Shown here in pieces: positions 43,637 to 52,488 of a DNA stretch of 64,000 bases. Each line of letters starts with the position of its first letter. Position 1 is the first letter of the stretch. The notes below the pieces were generated by a model that worked only from the letters and a program-made list of their open reading frames with translations, made no database searches and had not been told where the DNA came from. The position numbers and the translations under genes are program-made. Source of the stretch: Chitinophaga arvensicola (GTDB taxonomy: Bacteria > Bacteroidota > Bacteroidia > Chitinophagales > Chitinophagaceae); contig NZ_FOJG01000001.1 in NCBI RefSeq assembly GCF_900110835.1, forward strand, positions 1,809,022-1,873,021, read 5' to 3'.

Positions 43637-43848
43637 TGCATCCGAAAAACAATCTGATGATACGTTTAAGGGAAATGTATCAACGCCACAAACTACAGAT
43701 CGTGGAAGGCATGTTGCTGATGGGGTTACTCACAGCTATATGGGGAGTTGATAACTGGTTTGTTTCCTTTATTTGTGGTGTTAGTGCCGGCATCCTGTTT
43801 TACAGACTGGCAGAACGCATTTCGCAACACGGCATACGTAAGGCATAA
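43636..43848 (+). CDS. Extra two-helix membrane protein inside the nuo operon
   Basis: 70 residues: a basic N-terminus (MHPKNNLMIRLREMYQRHK), then two hydrophobic helices (about 24-40 and 43-57) with a short DNW turn, then a basic tail. The start codon overlaps the nuoE stop codon, and 66 bases follow before nuoF. It is not one of the 14 standard subunits and I recognise no family. Coupling to nuoE and its place between two NADH-arm genes suggest a dedicated assembly or accessory factor, but that is inference only. Confidence 0.75.
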   Translation: MHPKNNLMIRLREMYQRHKLQIVEGMLLMGLLTAIWGVDNWFVSFICGVSAGILFYRLAERISQHGIRKA

Positions 43849-43914
43849 AAGATATACACAAAAATCTGATAATGGGACCGGGTATCCCGGTAACATTACA
43901 CCATAAGGAAGACA

Positions 43915-45279
43915 ATGGGACGCAAATTACTGTTAGATAAAGCACATATTGAAGGCATCCGGTATTATGATACCTACCGGAGCAACGGCGGTTATGCTGC
44001 AGCTGAAAAAGCGCTGAAAACCCTCGGACCGGAAGGCGTACTGGATGAAGTGAAGAAGAGCGGCCTGAGAGGTCGTGGCGGTGCGGGTTTCCCTACCGGT
44101 TTAAAATGGAGTTTCATTGCCAAACCGGAAGGCGTTCCGCGCTACCTGGTTTGTAATGCGGATGAATCCGAACCAGGTACGTTCAAAGACCGCTACCTGA
44201 TGGAATTTATCCCCCACCTCCTCATAGAAGGATTACTCATCTCCAGTTTTACGCTCGGCGCTAACAGTTGCTACATCTACATCCGTGGTGAATACGCCTG
44301 GATTCCGGAAATCCTGGAACAGGCTATTGCAGAAGCAAAAAATAAAGGCTGGCTGGGAAAAAATATCCTGGGTACCGGCTTCGACCTCGAAATATATGTA
44401 CAACGCGGTGCAGGCGCTTATATCTGTGGTGAAGAAACAGCCCTGATAGAATCGCTGGAAGGCAAACGCGGTAATCCACGTATCAAGCCACCATTCCCGG
44501 CGGTAAAAGGATTATGGCAGTCTCCTACCGTGGTAAACAACGTAGAAACACTCGCAGCTGTAGTACCTATCGTGAACATCGGCGGCGACGAATATATTAA
44601 ATATGGTACCGGCAAATCTACCGGCACCAAACTGATCTCTGCCTGCGGTAACATCAACAAACCGGGTGTGTACGAGATCGAAATGAACATCTCCGTAGAA
44701 GAATTTATTTATTCCGACGAATATTGCGGAGGTATCAAAAATAACAAACGTCTTAAAGCCTGTATCCCCGGCGGTTCTTCCGTTCCGGTGTTACCGGCTA
44801 ACCTGTTGCTGAAAACGGCAAAAGGGGAAACCCGTATGATGACCTATGAAAGCTTAGCTGATGGCGGCTTTGCAACAGGTTCTATGCTGGGTTCCGGTGG
44901 CTTTATCGTGATGGATGAAGACCAGTGTATTGTTCGTAATACCCTCACTTTCGCACGCTTCTACCACCACGAAAGCTGTGGTCAGTGCAGCCCTTGCCGT
45001 GAAGGTACTGGTTGGATGAAGAAAGTATTGCAGAACATCGAGAACGGTAAAGGTAAAATGAGCGACATCGATTTACTGTGGGATATTCAGCGTAAGATAG
45101 AAGGAAACACGATCTGCCCGCTCGGCGATGCCGCTGCATGGCCGGTTGCTGCTGCGATCCGTCACTTCCGCGATGAATTCGAATGGCACGTGGCTAATCC
45201 GCAGGAATCACAGACCCGTAACTTTGGTCTGGCTCACTACGCAGACCCATTACCAGCACCGGCTCCTGCCGCAGTGTAA
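43915..45279 (+). CDS. nuoF: NADH-quinone oxidoreductase subunit F
   Basis: 454-residue NADH-oxidising subunit with FMN and cluster N3. FMN loop: SGLRGRGGAGFPTG. NADH site: RGAGAYICGEETALIES. Cluster ligands: Cys355, Cys358, Cys361 (ESCGQCSPC) and Cys401 (CPLGDA). Length is normal, with a Pro/Ala-rich tail. nuoG follows after a 76-base gap. Confidence 0.98.
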   Translation: MGRKLLLDKAHIEGIRYYDTYRSNGGYAAAEKALKTLGPEGVLDEVKKSGLRGRGGAGFPTGLKWSFIAKPEGVPRYLVCNADESEPGTFKDRYLMEFIPHLLIEGLLISSFTLGANSCYIYIRGEYAWIPEILEQAIAEAKNKGWLGKNILGTGFDLEIYVQRGAGAYICGEETALIESLEGKRGNPRIKPPFPAVKGLWQSPTVVNNVETLAAVVPIVNIGGDEYIKYGTGKSTGTKLISACGNINKPGVYEIEMNISVEEFIYSDEYCGGIKNNKRLKACIPGGSSVPVLPANLLLKTAKGETRMMTYESLADGGFATGSMLGSGGFIVMDEDQCIVRNTLTFARFYHHESCGQCSPCREGTGWMKKVLQNIENGKGKMSDIDLLWDIQRKIEGNTICPLGDAAAWPVAAAIRHFRDEFEWHVANPQESQTRNFGLAHYADPLPAPAPAAV

Positions 45280-45355
45280 CGGGAACGCATATACTGAATT
45301 AACGAATCAATATATAAAATAAACGTTGCTCCCCGCGAGCACAAAAGATATTAAG

Positions 45356-46444
45356 ATGGCGGAGGAAATAAAATTATTTAAGGTTAAAATCGATAACATC
45401 TCTGTAGAGGTGGAACCCGGTACAACCATACTGAATGCGGCCCGGAAGATAGGAGGAGAGGTAGTGCCGCCGGCCATGTGTTACTATTCCAAACTGCAGG
45501 GTAGCGGTGGTAAATGCCGTACCTGCCTGGTAAAAGTATCCAAAGGTTCCGATGCCGATCCGCGCCCGATGCCTAAACTGGTAGCCAGCTGCCGTACTAC
45601 CGTGATGGATGGTATGGAAGTAGCCAACATCACTTCTCCGGAAGTGCTGGACGCACGTAAAGGCGTGGTGGAATTCCTGCTGCTCAATCACCCGCTGGAT
45701 TGCCCGGTTTGTGATCAGGCCGGAGAATGCCACCTGCAGGATCTGAGCTATGAGCACGGCGCCGACAGTACCCGTTACGAATTCAAACGCAGAACTTTTG
45801 ATAAAGTAGATCTCGGTGATCATATCAAGCTGCACATGACGCGCTGCATCCTTTGCTACCGCTGCGTGTACACAGCTGATCAGCTCACAGAGAAACGCGA
45901 ACATGGTATGCTGGGCCGTGGTGATGCTTCTGAAATCAGCACTTACATTTCCCAGTCGCTCGACAACGACTTCATTGGTAACGTCATCGATGTTTGCCCG
46001 GTAGGCGCTTTAACCGATCAGACCTTCCGTTTCAAAAACCGTGTATGGTTCCTGAAACCGGTAGATGCGCACCGCGACTGTGAAAATCCCAAATGCTGCG
46101 GTAAAACCGTATTGTGGATGCGCGGTGATGAAGTATTCCGCGTAACTGCCCGCAAGGACAAATACGGTGAAGTGGAAAACTTTATCTGTGATACCTGCCG
46201 CTTTGAAAAGAAAGAAGCGAAAGACTGGATCATCGAAGGACCACGCAAAATTGAACGTAACAGCGTTATTTCCCAGGGTCATTACGTGAATACCGTAAAA
46301 CCTAAAGATCCGCTGGTTGATGTATTAGACGGAAGACAGCCAAGACTGTTGTTTGATATTCACACGGAAAGCCAGGTAAACAGACCTGAAATAGATCTGT
46401 CGAAGATCGACGGCCCGGCTCACTCTGATGATTTTAAGAAGTAA
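45356..46444 (+). CDS. nuoG: NADH-quinone oxidoreductase subunit G, short form
   Basis: 362 residues, less than half the usual 800-900. The N-terminal [2Fe-2S] domain is complete (Cys42, 54, 57, 79). The His/Cys 4Fe-4S site is His112, Cys116, 119, 125. The second 4Fe-4S site is Cys164, 167, 170, 214. More cysteines follow (242, 247, 248, 278, 281), as in the start of the molybdopterin-oxidoreductase part. The protein then ends after about 80 residues, without the large inactive oxidoreductase domain. The short form is, as I recall, normal for Bacteroidota. The start is the ATG at 45356; an upstream TTG frame to 45326 adds 10 unmatched residues. Electrons reach NuoB via NuoI. Confidence 0.95.
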   Translation: MAEEIKLFKVKIDNISVEVEPGTTILNAARKIGGEVVPPAMCYYSKLQGSGGKCRTCLVKVSKGSDADPRPMPKLVASCRTTVMDGMEVANITSPEVLDARKGVVEFLLLNHPLDCPVCDQAGECHLQDLSYEHGADSTRYEFKRRTFDKVDLGDHIKLHMTRCILCYRCVYTADQLTEKREHGMLGRGDASEISTYISQSLDNDFIGNVIDVCPVGALTDQTFRFKNRVWFLKPVDAHRDCENPKCCGKTVLWMRGDEVFRVTARKDKYGEVENFICDTCRFEKKEAKDWIIEGPRKIERNSVISQGHYVNTVKPKDPLVDVLDGRQPRLLFDIHTESQVNRPEIDLSKIDGPAHSDDFKK

Positions 46445-46465
46445 CATTCGTAATTACGTGTAAGT

Positions 46466-47509
46466 ATGACCTTATTAAGCATAGATTGGTTTTTTATAAT
46501 TGAAAAGGTACTCCTGATATCAGGTGTATTGGTACTTTCATTGGTAGTAGCCATGTATTCCACCTGGGGTGAAAGAAAGGTGGCCGCGTGGATCCAGGAT
46601 CGTTTCGGTCCCAACCGCGCCGGTTTCATGGGCTTACTGCAACCGCTGGCAGATGGTGGTAAACTCTTCTTTAAAGAAGAGATCATTCCTTCTACTTCCA
46701 ACCGTTTCCTTTTTATTCTCGGTCCTTCCATCGCGATGTTGGTAGCCTGTATGACCAGCGCCGTTATCCCATGGGGTGATACCCTGGTAATTGCCGGCCG
46801 TCCTGTGTCGCTCCAGATTGCAGATGTGAACATCGGGATCCTCTTCATTTTCGGTGTAGTGAGTATGGGTGTGTATGGAATTATGATCGGTGGCTGGGCT
46901 TCGAATAACAAATTCTCCCTGCTGGCTTCTGTGCGTGCAGCTTCCCAGATCATTTCCTACGAATTGCCAATGGGACTGGCCCTGATCGCATTACTGATGC
47001 TGACCGGTTCCCTGAGCCTGAAAGATATCGTGGAGCAGCAACGCCATGGTTTATGGAACGTAGTATATCAGCCATTAGGCTTTTTTATCTTCCTGATATG
47101 CGCTTTTGCAGAATGTAACCGTGCCCCGTTCGACTTACCGGAAGCGGAGAATGAGTTGAATGGTGGTTATCACCTGGAGTATTCTTCCATGAAACTGGGT
47201 TTCTTCCTGTTCGCGGAGTATATCAATATGTTTATCAGTTCTGCTCTGATCGCTACCATGTATTTCGGTGGTTATGCTTTCCCGTGGATGGATAGTCTCG
47301 GACTGGATCCGAACATCGTAACTATCCTCGGATTCCTGGCCTTGTTTATTAAAACGCTGTTCTTCATATTCTTCTTTATGTGGGTACGTTGGACAGTTCC
47401 GAGATTCCGTTATGATCAGCTGATGCGTCTGGGTTGGAAAATTATGATTCCATTGGCATTGTTCAATATGCTGATCACAGGAGCATTAATACTGGCTCGT
47501 CAACAATAA
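46466..47509 (+). CDS. nuoH: NADH-quinone oxidoreductase subunit H
   Basis: 347-residue membrane subunit with eight helices that links the peripheral and membrane arms and lines the quinone entry. The charged loop GERKVAAWIQDRFGPNRAG and the NRAPFDLPEAENELNGGYH region are hallmark. Length normal. It follows nuoG after 21 bases. Confidence 0.97.
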   Translation: MTLLSIDWFFIIEKVLLISGVLVLSLVVAMYSTWGERKVAAWIQDRFGPNRAGFMGLLQPLADGGKLFFKEEIIPSTSNRFLFILGPSIAMLVACMTSAVIPWGDTLVIAGRPVSLQIADVNIGILFIFGVVSMGVYGIMIGGWASNNKFSLLASVRAASQIISYELPMGLALIALLMLTGSLSLKDIVEQQRHGLWNVVYQPLGFFIFLICAFAECNRAPFDLPEAENELNGGYHLEYSSMKLGFFLFAEYINMFISSALIATMYFGGYAFPWMDSLGLDPNIVTILGFLALFIKTLFFIFFFMWVRWTVPRFRYDQLMRLGWKIMIPLALFNMLITGALILARQQ

Positions 47510-47563
47510 TTATTATCTGATTACATACACACAGAACGTGTGCATTAATATAAAGCATTCATT

Positions 47564-48067
47564 ATGCAAGCATTAACTAACAGGGCAAAAGCAGTAGACC
47601 GCCGGCCGATGACACTCGCTGAGAAGATGTACATCCCTGCTATTGCAAAAGGTATGGGTATCACTTTCAAGCACCTCTTTCAAAAGAAAGCCACCATTGC
47701 TTTTCCTGAAAAGAAGCGTGATTTCAGTCCGGTTTTCCGTGGATTACATGTACTGAACCGGGATGAAGAAGGACGTGAAAGATGTACTGCCTGCGGATTG
47801 TGCGCAGTTGCCTGTCCTGCTGAAGCCATTACCATGGAAGCGGCAGAAAGGAAAGAAGGAGAAGAAAACCTGTACAGGGAAGAAAAATACGCAGCGAAAT
47901 ACGAGATCAATATGCTCCGTTGCATTTTCTGTGGTTTTTGTGAAGAAGCTTGTCCTAAAGATGCGGTGTATATGTCTGAAACATTTGCTCCGGCAAACTA
48001 TCAGCGTAAGGGCTTCATCTACGGAAAAGATGATCTGCTGATTCCTCATCCGAAAGAGGGTAAATAA
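47564..48067 (+). CDS. nuoI: NADH-quinone oxidoreductase subunit I
   Basis: 167-residue subunit with two [4Fe-4S] clusters (N6a, N6b), passing electrons to NuoB. Eight ligands in two CxxCxxCxxxC motifs: Cys74, 77, 80, 84 (CTACGLCAVAC) and Cys120, 123, 126, 130 (CIFCGFCEEAC). Each trails the expected Pro. Length normal. A 53-base gap precedes nuoJ. Confidence 0.97.
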   Translation: MQALTNRAKAVDRRPMTLAEKMYIPAIAKGMGITFKHLFQKKATIAFPEKKRDFSPVFRGLHVLNRDEEGRERCTACGLCAVACPAEAITMEAAERKEGEENLYREEKYAAKYEINMLRCIFCGFCEEACPKDAVYMSETFAPANYQRKGFIYGKDDLLIPHPKEGK

Positions 48068-48120
48068 TATTATTCACAGCGCACATTTAGCTAAAAATAT
48101 AATAGTCAAACATAGCAGAG

Positions 48121-48621
48121 ATGGGAATGAGTATACAACAAATAATTTTCATGGTGTTGTCGGTCGTGGCGCTGGTATCAGCGTTGGGAGTGGTATTGAG
48201 TAAGAATCCTGTGACGAGCGTTCTGTGCCTGATCATCACCTTCTTTACCATAGCCGGGCATTATATCATGATGAACGCCCAGTTCCTGGCGGTAGTACAT
48301 ATCATTGTGTACGCAGGTGCTATCATGGTATTGTTCCTGTACGTGCTGATGCTGATGAACCTGAATGCGGAGCTGGAACCGCAGAAACGCAACTGGTTGA
48401 AGTATGCGGGAGCGATCAGCGGAGGTGCTTTACTGGTGGTATTGGTGGCTGCCCTCCGGGATGCCAGCATGCCTGCTTTGAGTGCAGAATCGACTGATAT
48501 CGGGTTGATCAAAAACCTGGGTATGCTTTTATTCAAACAATATGTGGTGCCTTTTGAGGTGAGCAGCATCCTGTTCCTCAGTGCAATGGTGGGCGCCGTA
48601 GTAATTGGTAAAAAAGACTAG
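48121..48621 (+). CDS. nuoJ: NADH-quinone oxidoreductase subunit J
   Basis: 166-residue membrane subunit with five helices. FMVLSVVALVSALGVVLSKNP at the start and AQFLAVVHIIVYAGAIMVLF, with the conserved pi-bulge helix Tyr and Gly, identify it. It follows nuoI and precedes nuoK by 65 bases that carry a seven-base repeat. Confidence 0.95.
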   Translation: MGMSIQQIIFMVLSVVALVSALGVVLSKNPVTSVLCLIITFFTIAGHYIMMNAQFLAVVHIIVYAGAIMVLFLYVLMLMNLNAELEPQKRNWLKYAGAISGGALLVVLVAALRDASMPALSAESTDIGLIKNLGMLLFKQYVVPFEVSSILFLSAMVGAVVIGKKD

Positions 48622-48652
48622 CAAATACGTATCGCGGGGTAAATCTCTGATC

Positions 48653-48680
48653 CGTAATTCGTAATTCCTAATTCGTAATT
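48653..48680 (+). repeat. Four-unit seven-base tandem repeat between nuoJ and nuoK
   Basis: CGTAATT, CGTAATT, CCTAATT, CGTAATT in direct tandem, one mismatch in 28 bases, ending 6 bases before the nuoK ATG (48687). It resembles the arrays at 41309-41343. Confidence 0.65.
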
Positions 48681-48686
48681 TATTTT

Positions 48687-49004
48687 ATGCCTGTTCAATA
48701 TTACATATTCCTGAGTATCGCCTTGTTTTGCATAGGTGTGATGGGTGTACTGATGCGCAGAAATGCGATCATTATTTTTATGTGCATAGAGCTGATGCTG
48801 AATGCGGTAAACCTGTTGATGGTATCATTTTCCAAAATGTGGGCTGATGCAGGAAGAGTAGATGCCGGATCGGCTCAACTCTTTGTATTCTTTATTATGG
48901 TGGTAGCGGCTGCGGAAGTAGCGGTAGGACTGGCTATAATTACTATGGTCTACAGAAACACACACTCAGTAGATATTAACATTCTTAACAGGCTGAAAAA
49001 TTAA
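48687..49004 (+). CDS. nuoK: NADH-quinone oxidoreductase subunit K
   Basis: 105-residue three-helix membrane subunit. The buried Glu of the family is seen in [14 protein letters not shown], with a second in [11 protein letters not shown]. Both are needed for proton movement. The length matches the family. Confidence 0.95.
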   Translation: MPVQYYIFLSIALFCIGVMGVLMRRNAIIIFMCIELMLNAVNLLMVSFSKMWADAGRVDAGSAQLFVFFIMVVAAAEVAVGLAIITMVYRNTHSVDINILNRLKN

Positions 49005-49058
49005 TAATTCTGCTTTCTTAATTATTAACTTTTTCGACGTCGTAAATAGAATTGATAA

Positions 49059-50957
49059 ATGATTAATCTAGTTTGGCTGGTACCATTTTTACCATTATTG
49101 GGTTTCCTGGTGAATGGATTGGGACGCAGATTTTTATCCAAGTCCCTGGTAGGATTTGTTGGAAGCGGCGCAGTACTGGCGTCCTTTGTGATTAGCTTAT
49201 TAATATTCCTGGAAGTAAAAGCTCCGGGATTTTCCGCACAGACGGTACACCTGTTTGATTTTATATCTGTTGGTTCCCTGCAGATTCCTTTCGCCTTCCA
49301 GGTAGATCAGTTAAGTGCCTTATTCCTGCTGGTGATCACCGGCGTAGGTACCCTGATCCATATCTACTCTACTTCTTACATGCATGATGAAAGTGATGAG
49401 AGCTTCGCGAGATATTTCGCTTACCTCAACCTGTTCATCTTTTCCATGCTGATCCTGGTGCTGGGCGCTAACTACGTAATGATGTTTATCGGTTGGGAAG
49501 GTGTTGGACTCTGTTCTTATCTCCTCATCGGTTTCTGGTTTAAAAATACCAGCTATAACAACGCTGCCAAGAAAGCATTTGTGATGAACCGTATCGGTGA
49601 CCTCGGTTTCCTGATTGCGATCTTCTTCATGATCATGCAGTTTGGCACGGTTACTTTCCCTGAAGTATTTGCGAAAGCAGCGCCACTGGGCATGAACAAC
49701 GGCATCATCACTGCGATTGCGATGCTGATGTTTGTAGGTGCGATGGGTAAATCTGCACAGATTCCTTTATACACCTGGTTACCGGATGCGATGGCGGGTC
49801 CTACCCCGGTATCAGCCCTGATCCACGCGGCTACGATGGTAACTGCCGGTATTTACATGATTGCACGCAGTAACGTGATCTATACACTGGCGCCGCATAT
49901 CCAAACCGTGATTGCGATCATTGGTCTGGCTACTGCGCTGTTTGCCGCCTCTATTGCTTTAAAACAGAATGATATTAAAAAGGTACTGGCTTATTCTACT
50001 GTGAGCCAGTTAGGTTATATGTTCCTCGCCCTGGGTGTAGGCGCTTACGGAGCGGCTGTGTTTCACGTAATGACGCACGCTTTCTTCAAAGCCCTGTTGT
50101 TCCTGGGTTCCGGTTCTGTAATCCACGCAATGGGTGGTGAGCAGGATATCCGGAAAATGGGTGGCCTGAAAAAATTCATGCCTACTACGGCGTGGACTTT
50201 CCTGGTAGGCTGTCTGGCGATTGCGGGTATTCCTGGTTTCTCTGGTTTCTTTTCTAAAGATGAGATCCTGGCAAATGCCTTTGCTAACAACCCTGTGTTG
50301 TATGTACTGGGGCTGGCAGGTGCACTCATGACGGCGTTCTACATGTTCCGCTTATACTACATCACTTTCTCCGGTAAGTTCCGTGGTACACACGAACAGG
50401 AACATCACCTGCATGAAAGTCCTTCTGCCATCACTATTCCATTGGTGATCCTGGCTGTATTGTCTGTATTTGGTGGTTATATCGGTTTACCGGAAGTATT
50501 TGGAACGAAGAACCTGCTGGCAGATTACCTGGCGCCGGTTTTTGCACCCTCTGCTCCTTTCGCGGTAGAACATCACCTGTCGCATGGTACTGAGTGGTTG
50601 CTGATGGGTGTGAGCAGTGTACTGGTTATCGTATTTATCCTGCTGGCACGTCAGAAATTTGCGAACTATGAAGATGCAGGTACTGAAAGCACCGGTTTTG
50701 GAAAAGTACTCGAAAACAAATGGTATATAGATGAACTGTATGATACTATTATCGTGAAACCATTGTACGAATTATCCCGTTTCTTCCGCGATACCGTGGA
50801 AAAGGCAGGTATCGACAAACTGGTGAACGGTGTAGGCCGTGGTGTACAACTGGGAGGACAACGTATCCGCCTGGTACAGAACGGACAGGTAGGTTTTTAC
50901 ATCTTTGCCATGGTCATCGGTATGATCGTATTATTTGTGATCGGATTCTTATTATAA
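49059..50957 (+). CDS. nuoL: NADH-quinone oxidoreductase subunit L
   Basis: 632-residue antiporter-like proton-pumping subunit with about 16 helices. GWEGVGLCSYLLIGFWF contains the conserved Glu. GKSAQIPLYTWLPDAMAGPTPVSALIHAATMVTAG is the hallmark block with the Lys and His of the pump path, read in parts. The long lateral helix is in the C-terminal part. Length as in the family. Confidence 0.97.
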   Translation: MINLVWLVPFLPLLGFLVNGLGRRFLSKSLVGFVGSGAVLASFVISLLIFLEVKAPGFSAQTVHLFDFISVGSLQIPFAFQVDQLSALFLLVITGVGTLIHIYSTSYMHDESDESFARYFAYLNLFIFSMLILVLGANYVMMFIGWEGVGLCSYLLIGFWFKNTSYNNAAKKAFVMNRIGDLGFLIAIFFMIMQFGTVTFPEVFAKAAPLGMNNGIITAIAMLMFVGAMGKSAQIPLYTWLPDAMAGPTPVSALIHAATMVTAGIYMIARSNVIYTLAPHIQTVIAIIGLATALFAASIALKQNDIKKVLAYSTVSQLGYMFLALGVGAYGAAVFHVMTHAFFKALLFLGSGSVIHAMGGEQDIRKMGGLKKFMPTTAWTFLVGCLAIAGIPGFSGFFSKDEILANAFANNPVLYVLGLAGALMTAFYMFRLYYITFSGKFRGTHEQEHHLHESPSAITIPLVILAVLSVFGGYIGLPEVFGTKNLLADYLAPVFAPSAPFAVEHHLSHGTEWLLMGVSSVLVIVFILLARQKFANYEDAGTESTGFGKVLENKWYIDELYDTIIVKPLYELSRFFRDTVEKAGIDKLVNGVGRGVQLGGQRIRLVQNGQVGFYIFAMVIGMIVLFVIGFLL

Positions 50958-50990
50958 ACCAATAGCAGAAGTTACAAGCGCAGATAAATT

Positions 50991-52427
50991 ATGTTGACAG
51001 TTTTATTAATATTGATTCCTTTCATAGCGGGCCTTATTGCATTTGGTCTGAAGGGGTCCGGGCCAAAGGTACTGGGCATGATTTCATCGCTGGCAACAGT
51101 GGTGATCGCAATAGGAACGTGGTGTACCTTTCGCACTACGCCTGACAGTCTGAACTTTGTTGCCAACTGGATTCCACAGCTGGGAAGTCAATTCCGTGTT
51201 GGATTAGATGGAATGGGGGTGATGCTTTGCTTATTAACAGCAATAGCTTCTCTGCTTGTTTTCATAACAATTTATAACCGCAACTACGAGAAAGCGAATG
51301 CTTTTTATGGTTTGATGTTGTTATCGCAGGCTGGCTTAACCGGTGTATTCACCGCTTTTGACGCCCTGCAGTTTTACATATTCTGGGAACTGGCCCTGAT
51401 ACCTGTTTACTTCCTCTGCTCTTTCTGGGGTGGTGAAAAACGTATCGCTGTTACCTTTAAATTCTTTGTGTACACATTCCTGGGTTCGCTGCTGATGCTG
51501 GTAGGTATCATTTATATCTACTTCCAGACGCCGGATCATTCCTTCAGTTTCGCTTCCTTTACAGGTGCAAACCTGAACCCGGAAGATCAGAAATGGTTGT
51601 TCTGGCTGTTCTTTGTAGCATTTGCTATCAAGATGCCGGTATTTCCGTTTCACACCTGGCAGCCTGACACTTATGAGCAGTCGCCTACGCCTGTTACCAT
51701 GATCCTTTCCGGGGTGATGGTGAAAATGGGTTTATTCGGTGTGATCCGCTGGTTACTGCCGGTAATTCCACAGGGTGCGGCCATGTGGTCTGATGTAGCT
51801 ATTGTATTGTGCATTATAGGTATTGTTTATGCTTCCTGCATCGCCATGGTGCAGAATGATCTGAAACGTTTGATAGCTTATTCTTCTATTGCCCACATCG
51901 GTTTGATGTGTGCAGCGATATTTGCCAACAACGAACAGAGTCTCCAGGGGGTATTGGTACAGATGTTTAACCACGGTATCAACATCATTGGTTTGTGGAT
52001 CATCGTAGAAGTTATCCAGAACCGCCTGGGTGTAAAGAACCTGGATCAGATGGGTGGTATGGCACAGAAAGCGCCGCGTATGGCTATCTTCCTCGTTATT
52101 ATCAGTCTGGCGAACATCGGTTTACCTCTGACCAATGGTTTCATTGGTGAGTTCCTGATGTTCAGCGGATTGTTCCAATATAATCACTGGTTTATGGCAT
52201 TTGCCGGATTGGGTATTATCCTTTCTGCAGTATATACCCTGGGTATGATACAGAAGGTGATTTTCGGTCAGGGAAATGAATTAACCGAAACTACAACAGA
52301 TCTGCAGCCGGGTGAAACACTGGCATTGAGCCTGGTAGTGATCATGGTACTGGTATTGGGCGTTTATCCCAAACCTATGCTGGATCTGGTGAGCGGCACA
52401 TCTGAAGTGGTAAGTAAATTATTCTGA
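50991..52427 (+). CDS. nuoM: NADH-quinone oxidoreductase subunit M
   Basis: 478-residue antiporter-like subunit. The conserved Glu is in FYIFWELALIPVYFLCS and the pump Lys in AIKMPVFPFHTWQPD. HIGLMCAAIFANNEQSLQG and the helix-rich C-terminus match. It follows nuoL after 33 bases. Confidence 0.97.
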   Translation: MLTVLLILIPFIAGLIAFGLKGSGPKVLGMISSLATVVIAIGTWCTFRTTPDSLNFVANWIPQLGSQFRVGLDGMGVMLCLLTAIASLLVFITIYNRNYEKANAFYGLMLLSQAGLTGVFTAFDALQFYIFWELALIPVYFLCSFWGGEKRIAVTFKFFVYTFLGSLLMLVGIIYIYFQTPDHSFSFASFTGANLNPEDQKWLFWLFFVAFAIKMPVFPFHTWQPDTYEQSPTPVTMILSGVMVKMGLFGVIRWLLPVIPQGAAMWSDVAIVLCIIGIVYASCIAMVQNDLKRLIAYSSIAHIGLMCAAIFANNEQSLQGVLVQMFNHGINIIGLWIIVEVIQNRLGVKNLDQMGGMAQKAPRMAIFLVIISLANIGLPLTNGFIGEFLMFSGLFQYNHWFMAFAGLGIILSAVYTLGMIQKVIFGQGNELTETTTDLQPGETLALSLVVIMVLVLGVYPKPMLDLVSGTSEVVSKLF

Positions 52428-52488
52428 TCTTCCTGAATATGGACAATCGGAATGGAAAATTTGTAACGGGGTTTTGTAACGCAAAAAT

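Noticed and set aside
45326..45355. Ten-residue extension of NuoG from a TTG
   Set aside because: No family match; MAEEIKLFKVKIDN is the natural start.
41309..48680. The seven-base arrays read as CRISPR
   Set aside because: Units are seven bases, have no spacers and no cas genes are nearby.
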